DNA from: JAVBQB01 sp031549265
Lineage (GTDB): Bacteria > Bacillota > Clostridia > Oscillospirales > JAVBQB01
Reading direction: 5' to 3'
Length of the DNA: 64,000 nucleotides
Assembly (NCBI GenBank): GCA_031549265.1
Contig: JAVBQB010000001.1
Location: 1 to 64,000, forward strand
The notes below the pieces were generated by a model. That model was not told the origin of the DNA, did no database searches, and saw only the letters and a program-made list of their open reading frames with translations. Shown piece after piece: positions 1 through 8,601 of the stretch (its first letter is position 1; every line of letters starts with the position of its first letter). The position numbers and the translations under genes were made by a program.

Positions 1-21
1 ACTCTTCAGCCGTTCCTATAC

Positions 22-141
<120 letters not shown>

Positions 142-147
142 GTATGT

Positions 148-223
148 TCCTCAATAGCTCAGCCGGTAGAGCATGCGGCTGTTAACCGCAGGGTCGTTGG
201 TTCGAGTCCAACTTGGGGAGCCA
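148..223 (+). tRNA. tRNA-Asn (GTT)
   Basis: A complete 76-base cloverleaf. The acceptor arms are TCCTCAA (148-154) and TTGGGGA, the anticodon loop is CTGTTAA with anticodon GTT, and the T-loop is TTCGAGT. The 3' CCA (221-223) is encoded in the DNA. It sits about 6 bases after 5S rRNA and is probably cotranscribed with it. Confidence 0.95.
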
Positions 224-226
224 GTG

Positions 227-258
227 ATTTACCGCCACGTTTTCGCGTGGCGGTAAAT
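227..258 (+). terminator. Perfect hairpin between the two tRNA genes
   Basis: ATTTACCGCCACG (227-239) pairs perfectly with CGTGGCGGTAAAT (246-258) around a 6-base loop. A run of seven T follows only 13 bases later (272-278). It may end part of the rRNA-tRNA transcript or be an RNA-processing signal. The distance to the T-run makes a simple terminator uncertain. Confidence 0.45.
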
Positions 259-280
259 TATAACTGAATAGTTTTTTTGC

Positions 281-357
281 GGGCCTTTAGCTCAGTTGGT
301 TAGAGCTACCGGCTCATAACCGGTCGGTCCGGGGTTCGAGTCCCTGAAGGCCCACCA
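281..357 (+). tRNA. tRNA with CAT anticodon (elongator Met or lysidine-modified Ile2)
   Basis: A complete 77-base cloverleaf. The acceptor arms are GGGCCTT (281-287) and AAGGCCC (347-353), the anticodon loop is CTCATAA, and CCA is encoded at 355-357. The first acceptor pair is G-C, so it is not the initiator tRNA, which has a mismatch there. By sequence it resembles clostridial genes labelled tRNA-Met and also Bacillus tRNA-Ile2, in which TilS converts the anticodon C to lysidine. The sequence alone does not decide between them. Confidence 0.9.
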
Positions 358-363
358 TGATGA

Positions 364-396
364 AAGCACCTCAACATAATGTTGCAGGTGTTTTTC
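364..396 (+). terminator. Rho-independent terminator after the tRNA genes
   Basis: GCACCTCAAC pairs with GTTGCAGGTGT (one bulged base) around a short AT loop, followed by TTTTTCTGTTTTC. It ends the rRNA/tRNA transcript just before the leu operon promoter. Confidence 0.8.
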
Positions 397-423
397 TGTT
401 TTCAAAGTTTTAATATTTTACAG

Positions 424-451
424 TTGACATTTGTGGTATTATTGTTATAAG
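424..451 (+). promoter_or_regulatory. Vegetative promoter of the leu operon
   Basis: A perfect -35 box TTGACA (424-429) is followed after 16 bases by TATAAG (446-451), five of six matches to the -10 consensus. The leader to leuA is only about 20 bases, so there is no room for a T-box or attenuator. leuA has its SD site GGGAGGT at 467-473. Confidence 0.75.
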
Positions 452-478
452 AAATCTTAAGCCTTGGGAGGTATTGGC

Positions 479-1978
479 ATGAGAGTCAAAATACTGGATA
501 CGACCCTTCGCGACGGAGAGCAGGCGCCCGGTTTTTCTATGGATCTAATTGAAAAAATTGAAGTCGCAAAGCAGCTCGAACGCTTACGCGTCGATATCAT
601 TGAGGCTGGCTTTGCCGTGGTATCTCCCGGAGATATGGCGGCTGTAAAGGCAATTGCTTCCGAAATCCGCGGATGTGGCGTCGCTTCTCTCGCGCGCGCG
701 GTTGAAAAAGATATTGACGCCGCTTGGGAAGGACTTAGATCCGCGTCCGCGCCGCGTATCCATGTCTTCATTGCGACCTCGCAAATCCACATGCGCTATA
801 AACTGCACATGACTGAGGACGAGGTACTCGAACGAACAGCCGCCATGGTTAAATATGCAAAAAGCTACTGCGATGATATTCAATTTTCAGCTGAGGACGC
901 CGCCAGAAGCGATAAGAATTTTTTGTGCAGGGTTATGGATGCCGCTATAAAAAGCGGGGCGACGACGATCAATATACCTGACACGGTTGGTTACACAACG
1001 CCGACAGAAATGTACGCCCTGGTTAAATACGTGCGAGAAAATGTTGAAAACGCAGATAAAGTATGCATTTCGGTACATTGCCACAATGACCTTGGGCTTG
1101 CCACAGCCAATTCGCTGGGCGGAATTGCGGCCGGAGCCACTCAGGTTGACTGCACTGTCGGAGGAATGGGCGAGCGCGCGGGAAACACTTCGCTCGAAGA
1201 GGTTGTCATGGCACTGCACACGCGCAAAGCGTATTATAATGCTGAAACGAATGTTGATACAGCTCAGATATATCGAACCTGCCGGCTGCTGCAAACTGTA
1301 ACGGGCGTTCCAATTCCGCCGAATAAGGCGATAGTCGGTCAGAACGCGTTCTCACATGAGTCGGGAATACACCAGCACGGCGTTATGGAAAACCCAGAAA
1401 CGTATGAGATAATGACACCCGCATCTATTGGAGTTCCGCAAAATAAGATGGTGCTCGGCAAGCATTCCGGTCGGCACGCTTTTGTCGATAGAATGCGATA
1501 TCTGGGCATCGACCTGACGAAAGAGCAGCTTGACACCGCGTTTGAGAAATTTAAGGACCTTGCAGATAAAAAGAAGGTAATTTCCGACCGTGATCTGGAA
1601 GCGCTGCTCGGAACTTCCGTGAAATCTTTTGGCGGGCGATATATTCTTGACAGTTTTGTCATTAACAGCGGAAATACGATCGAGGCAACGGCGCTTGTAA
1701 AGCTCAAAATGAGCGACATAACGCTATCTGCCGTATCTCGCGGCGACGGACCGATAGACGCGGCGTTTAAGGCGATAAATTCAATGCTTGGTGATGAATT
1801 CAGCCTCGAGAATTTTTCGCTTAATTCAGTCACTGAGGGCGGAGATGCGCTTGGTGAAGCCCTGGTCAGAATCAGCCGGGCAGGAGTGGAAGTGGTTGGG
1901 CGAGGACTTTCAACTGACGTCGTCGAGGCGAGTATCAAGGCCTATATTAACGGAGTCAACAAACTTGTGACTGCATAA
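479..1978 (+). CDS. leuA: 2-isopropylmalate synthase
   Basis: Condenses acetyl-CoA with 2-oxoisovalerate, the committed step of leucine synthesis. The 499-residue protein starts MRVKILDTTLRDGEQ; this DTTLRDGEQ metal and substrate motif (residues 7-15) marks the HMGL-like TIM barrel. HCHNDLG and GERAGN follow in the barrel. The last ~120 residues form the LeuA dimer domain that binds leucine for feedback control. ATG 479 is preferred over an in-frame TTG at 464 because GGGAGGT lies just upstream of it. It is the first gene of the leu operon. Length is typical of the family. Confidence 0.95.
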   Translation: MRVKILDTTLRDGEQAPGFSMDLIEKIEVAKQLERLRVDIIEAGFAVVSPGDMAAVKAIASEIRGCGVASLARAVEKDIDAAWEGLRSASAPRIHVFIATSQIHMRYKLHMTEDEVLERTAAMVKYAKSYCDDIQFSAEDAARSDKNFLCRVMDAAIKSGATTINIPDTVGYTTPTEMYALVKYVRENVENADKVCISVHCHNDLGLATANSLGGIAAGATQVDCTVGGMGERAGNTSLEEVVMALHTRKAYYNAETNVDTAQIYRTCRLLQTVTGVPIPPNKAIVGQNAFSHESGIHQHGVMENPETYEIMTPASIGVPQNKMVLGKHSGRHAFVDRMRYLGIDLTKEQLDTAFEKFKDLADKKKVISDRDLEALLGTSVKSFGGRYILDSFVINSGNTIEATALVKLKMSDITLSAVSRGDGPIDAAFKAINSMLGDEFSLENFSLNSVTEGGDALGEALVRISRAGVEVVGRGLSTDVVEASIKAYINGVNKLVTA

Positions 1979-1995
1979 CCGCTTCGAGGTGAATA

Positions 1996-3546
1996 ATGGA
2001 AAAGATCACGATACTTGATACGACTCTTAGAGACGGCGCGCAGGGAGAGGGAGTCTCATTCTCGGTAGAGGATAAGATCAGCATCGTCAGCGCGCTTATC
2101 AGCCTTGGAATTGAGTATATAGAGGCGGGTAATCCGGGATCAAACCAGAAGGATCAGGAGCTGTTTAAACGGATAAACGCCCCGGGACTGGTCGCTTTCG
2201 GAAGCACCCGCCGTCATGGAGTTTCGGTAACATCAGACCCAGGGATTGTGGCGCTCGACGAGGTAAATTGCGGGACTGTCGCGATATTCGGAAAAACTTG
2301 GGATTTGCACGTTCGTGAAGTTATAGGCTGTTCACTGGATGAAAACCTCGCGATGATCTATGACACTATATCCCACTTTAAAGACATGGGACGCGAGGTG
2401 ATATTTGACGCCGAGCACTATTTTGACGGCGCGGTGTCAGATTCCGGGTATGCACTTCAAGTACTGGCAACGGCCCGCGAGGCCGGCGCGGATATCCTGT
2501 GCCTTTGCGATACAAACGGCGGATCAATACCGCGGCTTGTGTATGATATGACCTGTCGCGCCATGGAAAAAGGCTGCCAGATCGGTATTCATTGCCATAA
2601 CGATATTGGACTCGCAGTCGCCAATACGCTGGCTGCTGTCGAGGCCGGGGCGCGCCATGTTCAGGGGACGCTCAACGGTATAGGAGAGCGCTGCGGCAAT
2701 ACAGCGTTGTCGACGGTTATTCCCAACCTTCAGCTGAAATATGGATTTAGCTGCCTAACCGAAGGTCAGCTCTCGATGCTGACCCCAACCGCGAGGCACG
2801 TAGCGGAGATATCCAACATGTCGGTCGGAAATAATCAGCCGTATGTCGGCGTGTCCGCCTTCGCGCATAAAGCCGGAATGCACATAGACGGCGTGATGAA
2901 GCTGTCAAAGTCATTTGAACATATTGACCCAGAGACGGTGGGTAACTCGCGGCGCATCCTCACGTCCGAAATTGCCGGCAGGACGCTGCTTGCATCCAGA
3001 ATGAAGTCGGTTTTGCCGTCAATAACCAGGGACTGCGCCGAAGTCCGTCAGATGATGGACAGACTCAAGCAAATGGAATATGACGGATATCAATACGAGA
3101 GCGCAGAGGCGAGCTTCGAGCTGCTGGTCAGGCGCGAATTTGGATTGCACAAGCCCAGTTTTGAGCTGGTCAGCTACAAAATAATTGGAGAGCTGCCGCC
3201 CGCGGACAACTGCACCGCCTCGGCGATAGTTAAAATCAGAGTGGGCAAGAGGGACGCTTTGACTGCTGGGGAGGGCGTCGGCCCTGTGCACGCGCTCGAC
3301 AACGCGCTCAGGCGTGCGCTGGAGAGCTTTTTCCCCGTTATATCGAGTATGAGGCTGGTTGACTACAAGGTGCGCGTGATGGACTCCAAGGCGGCGACAG
3401 GCGCTCAGGTGCGCGTATTGATAACAACTTCCGACGGCGAAAATGTTTGGACGACGATCGGCGTATCGGCGGATATTATAGAGGCTAGCTGGATTGCGCT
3501 GGTTGACTCAATCGAATACGGGCTTATCAAATCGAATGGGAGCTGA
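1996..3546 (+). CDS. cimA: (R)-citramalate synthase
   Basis: Condenses pyruvate with acetyl-CoA to citramalate, the entry to threonine-independent 2-oxobutyrate and isoleucine synthesis; LeuC, LeuD and LeuB catalyse the following steps as well. The 516-residue protein carries DTTLRDG at residues 8-14, a CimA-type GREVIFDAEHYFDG segment, IHCHNDIGLAVAN, NGIGERCGN and a C-terminal regulatory domain. These CimA-specific segments separate it from LeuA, although the two share a fold. It follows leuA by 17 bases with GAGGTGA upstream. The pairing suggests coordinated leucine and isoleucine supply. Substrate specificity is inferred from family features. Confidence 0.88.
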   Translation: MEKITILDTTLRDGAQGEGVSFSVEDKISIVSALISLGIEYIEAGNPGSNQKDQELFKRINAPGLVAFGSTRRHGVSVTSDPGIVALDEVNCGTVAIFGKTWDLHVREVIGCSLDENLAMIYDTISHFKDMGREVIFDAEHYFDGAVSDSGYALQVLATAREAGADILCLCDTNGGSIPRLVYDMTCRAMEKGCQIGIHCHNDIGLAVANTLAAVEAGARHVQGTLNGIGERCGNTALSTVIPNLQLKYGFSCLTEGQLSMLTPTARHVAEISNMSVGNNQPYVGVSAFAHKAGMHIDGVMKLSKSFEHIDPETVGNSRRILTSEIAGRTLLASRMKSVLPSITRDCAEVRQMMDRLKQMEYDGYQYESAEASFELLVRREFGLHKPSFELVSYKIIGELPPADNCTASAIVKIRVGKRDALTAGEGVGPVHALDNALRRALESFFPVISSMRLVDYKVRVMDSKAATGAQVRVLITTSDGENVWTTIGVSADIIEASWIALVDSIEYGLIKSNGS

Positions 3547-3551
3547 GCGAG

Positions 3552-4796
3552 ATGACAATAACTCAAAAGATTTTAGCAAAGCACGCGGGTTGTAATAATC
3601 TGGCGCCCGGCCAGCTGATCGAAGCTGAAATCGATCTTGCGATGGCAAATGACATAACAGGGCCGGTTGCGATAAATGAACTGGAAAACGCGGTTCTTGG
3701 GGTCAAGTACCCGGACAGAGTTGCGTTTGTGCTCGATCATTTTACGCCATGCAAAGATATAAAATCCGCCGAGAACTGTTCGCAGATTAGAGAATTCGCA
3801 CGTAAAAACGGTATTGCCTCCGTTTTTGAAGGAGGTAACGGCGGGATAGAGCATGTTTTGCTGCCGGACTTGGGTTTCATAGCTCCCGGAGAACTGGTTA
3901 TCGGCGCGGATTCTCATACTTGCACATATGGTGCGCTCGGCGCATTTTCGACCGGTGTCGGAAGCACCGACATGGCTTACGGCATGGCTACCGGCAAAGC
4001 GTGGTTCAAAGTACCGAGGGCAATGCGGTTCAGCTTCACGGGAAAACTTGGCAGCTGGGTATCCGGAAAAGATGTGATCCTGCATATTTTATCGAAAATA
4101 GGTGTTGACGGCGCGCTTTACAAATCGATGGAGTTCTTCGGAGTCGGCGCGCTGAACATTGACGATCGGCTGACGATTGCCAATATGTCGATCGAAGCCG
4201 GAGCGAAGAACGCCGTGTTTGAAGTGGACAGCGCGACCAAAAATTACATTGCGGATAAAATCAGCCGGGATTACGACGTTTTTACCTGCGACTCCCCGGA
4301 TGATTATGACGAACATATTTCAGTTGACCTGTCGGCGCTTCGGCTGCAAGTTGCGCGGCCGCACCTGCCCTCTAACGCTGTGCCGGTGGACGAGATCAGC
4401 GGCATTGGAATCCACCAGGTGCTGATCGGGTCGTGCACAAACGGCAGGCTGTCCGATATCCGGATTGCGGCCAGTGTGCTCAAAGGAAGAAGAGTCGCCG
4501 AAGGCGTCAGGTGCATTGTAATTCCGGCAACCCAAAAGGTTTATTTGGACGCCGTGCGAGAAGGTCTGGTCGAGACTTTGGTGGAAGCGGGCGCGGTATT
4601 CAGCGCGCCGACTTGCGGGCCGTGTCTGGGCGGACATACGGGCGTGCTGGGGGCAAATGAGCGGTGCGTTTCAACTACCAACAGAAATTTTATTGGCAGA
4701 ATGGGGCACAGGACGTCTGAGGTTTATCTGACCGGGCCGGCGGTTGCCGCCGCGTCAGCGGTCGCCGGTGAGATATGTTCGCCGGATATGCTTTGA
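3552..4796 (+). CDS. leuC: 3-isopropylmalate dehydratase, large subunit
   Basis: An aconitase-family [4Fe-4S] enzyme that isomerises 2-isopropylmalate to 3-isopropylmalate with LeuD. It has 414 residues, the shorter archaeal/clostridial form. Cluster-binding segments are visible: GSCTNGR and, further on, CGPCLGGHTG. An early GADSHTCTYGA segment belongs to the substrate site. ATG 3552 lies 5 bases after the cimA stop, with GGGAGC inside the end of cimA as SD. It probably also processes citramalate in the isoleucine branch. Confidence 0.95.
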   Translation: MTITQKILAKHAGCNNLAPGQLIEAEIDLAMANDITGPVAINELENAVLGVKYPDRVAFVLDHFTPCKDIKSAENCSQIREFARKNGIASVFEGGNGGIEHVLLPDLGFIAPGELVIGADSHTCTYGALGAFSTGVGSTDMAYGMATGKAWFKVPRAMRFSFTGKLGSWVSGKDVILHILSKIGVDGALYKSMEFFGVGALNIDDRLTIANMSIEAGAKNAVFEVDSATKNYIADKISRDYDVFTCDSPDDYDEHISVDLSALRLQVARPHLPSNAVPVDEISGIGIHQVLIGSCTNGRLSDIRIAASVLKGRRVAEGVRCIVIPATQKVYLDAVREGLVETLVEAGAVFSAPTCGPCLGGHTGVLGANERCVSTTNRNFIGRMGHRTSEVYLTGPAVAAASAVAGEICSPDML

Positions 4797-4807
4797 GAGG
4801 TGATAAA

Positions 4808-5308
4808 ATGCGTTTTTGCGGAAATGCACATGTTTTTGGCGACAATATTGATACTGACGCGATTATTCCCGCGCGATACCTTGCTGTATCAGACCCCGCC
4901 AATTTAGCTCAACACTGCATGGAGGATATCAATTCTGAATTTACGCTGAATACGATGCCGGGTGATATCATTGTCGGAGGCTGGAACTTTGGCTGCGGAT
5001 CATCTCGCGAACACGCGCCGATTGCCATCAAGGGCTGCGGGATATCCTGCGTCATTGCCTCGAGCTTTGCGAGGATATTTTTCCGCAACTCTATTAATAT
5101 CGGACTTCCCATTCTCGAGTGTCCGGAGGCTGTGAAGGCGATCCATGACGGAGACAAAGTGGAAGTGGATCTTGATACCGGAATTATCCTATGTCAGAGA
5201 AGCGGCGACAGATTTCAGTCACCGGCCTTTCCCGATGAGATCAAACGGATAATTCAAGCGGGTGGGCTACTTAAATCGGTGCGGTTGGAGGGTATTAATG
5301 GACTGTAA
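4808..5308 (+). CDS. leuD: 3-isopropylmalate dehydratase, small subunit
   Basis: The swivel-domain partner of LeuC in the isopropylmalate isomerase. It has 166 residues, with the conserved FGDNIDTDAIIPARYL near the start, GGWNFGCGSSREHAP in the middle, and SFARIFFRN after it. ATG 4808 is chosen over an earlier in-frame start (4775) inside leuC because GAGAGGTG (4795-4802), overlapping the leuC stop, is well spaced from it. The 3' end overlaps leuB by 11 bases, which suggests translational coupling. Confidence 0.93.
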   Translation: MRFCGNAHVFGDNIDTDAIIPARYLAVSDPANLAQHCMEDINSEFTLNTMPGDIIVGGWNFGCGSSREHAPIAIKGCGISCVIASSFARIFFRNSINIGLPILECPEAVKAIHDGDKVEVDLDTGIILCQRSGDRFQSPAFPDEIKRIIQAGGLLKSVRLEGINGL

Positions 5309-6365
5309 GATTGCCAGAATCGGCGGCGACGGGATTGGCCCCGAGGTAATCGCAGCCGCGACTGATGTTTTGGACGCGGTCGGCAAGCTGAGTGGACACC
5401 GGTTTATATACAAAGACATCACCGTGGGCGGATGCAGTATCGACCTTATCGGCAAGCCGCTGCCAGACAGTGCGATCGACGACTGTCTCAGCTGCGGAGC
5501 TGTCCTTTTGGGCGCGGTCGGCGGGCCCAAATGGGAAAACTTGCCCTCGGAAATATTGCCGGAAAAAGCGCTACTGGCGCTCCGTTCCGACCTTAAGCTC
5601 TATGCAAACATCAGACCCGCCGTGCTTCACCCTCCGCTTAAAGACGCCTGCCCGCTGCGGTGCGACATTGCCGACAGGGGAATCGACCTGGTTATAGTGC
5701 GTGAACTGACCGGAGGTTTGTACTTCGGAGCGAAAGGGAGGCGGGCCGGCGGGGATGAAGCGTATGACATGATGGTATATTCCCGGACGGAAATCGAGCG
5801 GATTGGCAGGCGGGCGTTTGACCTCGCCCGAATCAGGAGGGGAAAGCTGGTAAGTGTTGACAAGGCGAATGTGCTTGAGACCTCCAGGCTATGGAGAGAA
5901 GTGATGCATTCCCTGGCCGAGCAGTATCCGGACATAGATTACTCCGATATGCTAGTGGATAACGCGGCGATGCAGCTGGTAGCAAGGCCGGGGGAATTCG
6001 ACGTGATCGTGACTGAAAATACGTTCGGAGACATACTGTCGGACGAGGCGGGAATGATAACCGGATCGATCGGGATGCTGCCCTCGGCGAGCCTGGGCTC
6101 CGGCACCTTCGGCATGTATGAGCCGGTGCATGGTTCGGCGCCGGACATTGCGGGACAGGGGACAGCCAACCCAGTAGCCGCCATACTTTCCGCGGCGATG
6201 ATGCTGGAGCTTTCGTTTGGTCTCTCAAAGGAAGCGGAGGCAATCAGAAACGCAGTCGGGCGGACACTTGAGGCGGGCTGCTTCACCCGTGACATTTATT
6301 CCGGCAAAGGACGACTGCTCAGCACAAATGAGTTCACCGGAGTGGTCATTTCAGAATTGCGTTAG
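5298..6365 (+). CDS. leuB: 3-isopropylmalate dehydrogenase
   Basis: Oxidatively decarboxylates 3-isopropylmalate to 2-oxoisocaproate with NAD; also likely acts on the methylmalate intermediate from CimA. The 355-residue protein begins MDCKIARIGGDGIGPEV, the standard family start, and contains RELTGGLYFG, VDKANVLETSRLWRE and the metal-binding segment TFGDILSDEAGM. ATG 5298 has TTGGAGGG upstream inside leuD. It is the last gene of the operon; its 3' end overlaps a small convergent gene by 20 bases. Confidence 0.95.
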   Translation: MDCKIARIGGDGIGPEVIAAATDVLDAVGKLSGHRFIYKDITVGGCSIDLIGKPLPDSAIDDCLSCGAVLLGAVGGPKWENLPSEILPEKALLALRSDLKLYANIRPAVLHPPLKDACPLRCDIADRGIDLVIVRELTGGLYFGAKGRRAGGDEAYDMMVYSRTEIERIGRRAFDLARIRRGKLVSVDKANVLETSRLWREVMHSLAEQYPDIDYSDMLVDNAAMQLVARPGEFDVIVTENTFGDILSDEAGMITGSIGMLPSASLGSGTFGMYEPVHGSAPDIAGQGTANPVAAILSAAMMLELSFGLSKEAEAIRNAVGRTLEAGCFTRDIYSGKGRLLSTNEFTGVVISELR

Positions 6366-6522
6366 AAGGGGAGCCGGCCGTGTTTGCCGGCTTCGCTTTA
6401 GCTTTTTCTGAGAAATACAGGCAGCTGGTTGTGTCTGGCAGCCCCGCCGCCGTTACATGATCCAGCGTACAGTTTCCCTCGCTTTGATGTACGCAATTGC
6501 TAACGCATGGAATTAAAGCCAT
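6346..6522 (-). CDS. Small four-cysteine protein, unknown function
   Basis: A 58-residue frame starting MALIPCVSNCVHQSEG with cysteines spaced C-x3-C-x7-C-x15-C (C6, C10, C18, C34), then a Lys/Ala-rich tail. GGAGG (6529-6533 on the plus strand as CCTCC) lies six bases before ATG 6522. The cysteine spacing and the start resemble small clostridial proteins sometimes labelled, doubtfully, hydroxymyristoyl-ACP dehydratase; a metal-binding role is a guess. It converges on leuB and overlaps its last 20 bases, so the leuB terminator hairpin lies inside this gene. Confidence 0.6.
   Translation of the reverse strand: MALIPCVSNCVHQSEGNCTLDHVTAAGLPDTTSCLYFSEKAKAKPANTAGSPSNAILK
6371..6394 (+). terminator. 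Probable terminator of the leu operon
   Basis: GAGCCGGC (6371-6378) pairs with GCCGGCTT (6386-6393) around a 7-base loop, six bases after the leuB stop. The following tract is only moderately T-rich (CGCTTTAGCTTTTT). The hairpin is embedded in the small convergent gene on the other strand. Confidence 0.45.
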
Positions 6523-6649
6523 AATGCGCCTCCAACTATTATAATAGGTTGCGAAAACACGAAGGAATGCCGTTTCACTTGTAGTTTACCTGGAATGGCG
6601 GTATTTATTTTCGATATATACTGGTATTAGAAAAATGAATTACGTTTAA

Positions 6650-6678
6650 TTGACAAAGTTTTAATAAACATGTAAACT
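6650..6678 (+). promoter_or_regulatory. Promoter of the DUF6873 gene
   Basis: A perfect TTGACA (6650-6655), a 17-base spacer and TAAACT (6673-6678) lie about 30 bases before the ATG at 6707. The SD AAAGGTG follows. The rest of the stretch between leuB and this gene is AT-rich and holds only the small cysteine-rich gene. Confidence 0.65.
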
Positions 6679-6706
6679 GTTTATAGTTGTTATGTAAAGG
6701 TGCAAA

Positions 6707-7447
6707 ATGAACCGCTTCATCCAGAATCCGAATTTTCCAAATGCTCCGGTAAGACGGGCCGCCATCGGTCAAAGGTACAGTGGCTTATTCGAGAAGCCGC
6801 TGTCCAAACTAGGGGTCGAATTATTCGCTCTTGCACCGTGTATCTCGCTGCCGGAGCCGGTAAGGTCACACGCTGACCTCCAGCTGCATCATTTGGGCGG
6901 AGCAGATTTCCTTTTTTCGAGTAACGGAAGTATTCCGGAATGGATGACTGAACTCGGATTGAATGTCGGACGCATATGTGAGCCGGGCAGTCATATTAAC
7001 CATGACGCGGCACTTTGCGCGCTCAGAATAGGCGGTTTATGCTTTCACAACCGAAACCATACCCACGTCAAGCTGCGTCAGGCGCTGGATACTATTGGAG
7101 TTCCTATAATCCACGTCAGGCAGGCGTACGCTAGGTGTACGGTATGCGTTGTCACAGCCACCGCGGCAATCACCGCCGACGCCGGACTTTACAAAGCGTT
7201 GATCCGGCACGGCATTGAAACGTTATTGATCGACTCCGGCTTCATCGATTTACCGGGATATGATTACGGATTTATCGGCGGCGCGTCGTTTCTTTTGTCG
7301 AATAATCTACTGGCGTTTGCCGGATCGCTGGATAAACATCCAAACGGACGTGAAATCAGAAATTTTGCGTTTAGGCATCAAGTTGATACGATTGATTTGA
7401 CCAGCGACACGCTTGCCGATATCGGCACAATAGTTCCAATAGAGTAG
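6707..7447 (+). CDS. DUF6873 family protein (predicted GME fold)
   Basis: A 246-residue protein with the layout of the clostridial DUF6873 family, thought to share the guanidino-group-modifying-enzyme fold. Recognisable segments are an early PN-P start, HVRQAYARCTV in the middle, and GYDYGFIGGASF plus DKHPNGREI near the end. No reaction is known for the family, and I infer none. It has its own promoter and ends just before a long palindrome, so it is probably a single-gene unit. Confidence 0.72.
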   Translation: MNRFIQNPNFPNAPVRRAAIGQRYSGLFEKPLSKLGVELFALAPCISLPEPVRSHADLQLHHLGGADFLFSSNGSIPEWMTELGLNVGRICEPGSHINHDAALCALRIGGLCFHNRNHTHVKLRQALDTIGVPIIHVRQAYARCTVCVVTATAAITADAGLYKALIRHGIETLLIDSGFIDLPGYDYGFIGGASFLLSNNLLAFAGSLDKHPNGREIRNFAFRHQVDTIDLTSDTLADIGTIVPIE

Positions 7448-7462
7448 ATGTAAATGTAAATA

Positions 7463-7498
7463 CCTAATTATACAAAATAAAAATTTTGTATAATTAGG
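7463..7498. repeat. 16-bp perfect palindrome with 4-base loop
   Basis: CCTAATTATACAAAAT (7463-7478), loop AAAA, then the exact reverse complement ending at 7498. It lies 15 bases after the DUF6873 stop and just before the Xer-type recombinase gene. It could terminate transcription in either direction or be an operator; the right arm contains TATAAT (7488-7493), so a promoter overlapping an operator is also possible. Confidence 0.6.
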
Positions 7499-7535
7499 GG
7501 ACTGGTTTTTGGCCAGAATACTTCAGGAGCCGAAT

Positions 7536-8546
7536 ATGAATTTAAGGAATGAATGTCCGCGTTTGCTCGGCGACTTTCTGTCATACCATGAGACTGTGCG
7601 CGGACACACGAAGAAAACGACAGACGAATATTTTTTGGACCTGAGATTGTTTTTCAGGTTTTTAAAAATGACGCGCGGACTTACGCCGCCGGAAGCGAAA
7701 ATTGACGAAATACCGATTCTGGACGTCGACCTCGATTTTATTAAATCCATAAACCTCAGCGAGATATATGATTTTCTCAGTTATCTCAGCCGTGAACGGT
7801 CTAATCAGCCAAGCAGCAAAAAAGCCGGAGTTGGGCTGGGATCTGCCGCCAGAGCCCGAAAAGTCGCGTCGATTCGCTCATTTTTCAAGTATTTAGTGCA
7901 AAAAGCGAAACTGCTTGAGATAAACCCTACCGAAGATCTCGATTCTCCCAAGCTGAAAAAATCACTTCCGAGGTATCTCAGTCTGGATGAAAGCATCAGG
8001 CTGCTTGATGCGGTACGCGGCAAGGATCAACGCAGAGACTACTGTATGCTTACGCTGTTTCTGAATTGCGGATTGCGTATCTCCGAGCTCGTCGGAATCA
8101 ATGTAGGTGATATAAAGGATGACGCGCTCAGAGTGACTGGCAAAGGAAATAAGGAAAGAATCGTCTATCTGAACGAAGCGACTCTTGAAGCGATTTCTGA
8201 TTACCTGAAAGTGCGAAATCAGCAAAAAGCCTCGCCGGGTTTTGAAAACGCGCTCTTTCTGTCCAAGCAGCTGCGCAGAATCAGCACTCAGATGGTACAT
8301 GTACTGGTCAAGAAGCATTTGAGCGCTGCCGGACTGGATTCGGCAGCTTATTCGTCGCACAAGTTGCGGCATACCTCAGCGACACTCATGCTGCAAAACG
8401 GCGTGGATGTCCGCACGCTACAGGAGGTTCTGGGACATGAACACCTGAACACAACCCAGATATATGTACATGTTGATAATTCCGACTTGCGGACTGCTGC
8501 TAGAGCAAATCCGCTCGCGAGAGTAAAAAAGTCAAACAAGGAATAA
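7536..8546 (+). CDS. Tyrosine recombinase, XerC/XerD type
   Basis: A 336-residue site-specific recombinase, the length of chromosomal XerC/XerD enzymes that resolve dimer chromosomes. An N-terminal SAM-like core-binding domain covers about residues 10-110. The catalytic domain shows Arg in CGLRISELVG, HKLRHTS (His-x-x-Arg), a second His in LGHEHLNTTQ and the nucleophile Tyr in TTQIYVHV. ATG 7536 is chosen over TTG 7509 because AGGAG lies seven bases upstream. No neighbouring phage genes are seen, so a housekeeping Xer role is more likely than a phage integrase. XerC versus XerD is not decided. Confidence 0.85.
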   Translation: MNLRNECPRLLGDFLSYHETVRGHTKKTTDEYFLDLRLFFRFLKMTRGLTPPEAKIDEIPILDVDLDFIKSINLSEIYDFLSYLSRERSNQPSSKKAGVGLGSAARARKVASIRSFFKYLVQKAKLLEINPTEDLDSPKLKKSLPRYLSLDESIRLLDAVRGKDQRRDYCMLTLFLNCGLRISELVGINVGDIKDDALRVTGKGNKERIVYLNEATLEAISDYLKVRNQQKASPGFENALFLSKQLRRISTQMVHVLVKKHLSAAGLDSAAYSSHKLRHTSATLMLQNGVDVRTLQEVLGHEHLNTTQIYVHVDNSDLRTAARANPLARVKKSNKE

Positions 8547-8601
8547 GACAGGTAGAAAAGAAAAGAATAAAGCTGATTAGATCATAACGGAGGGTACCGG
8601 T

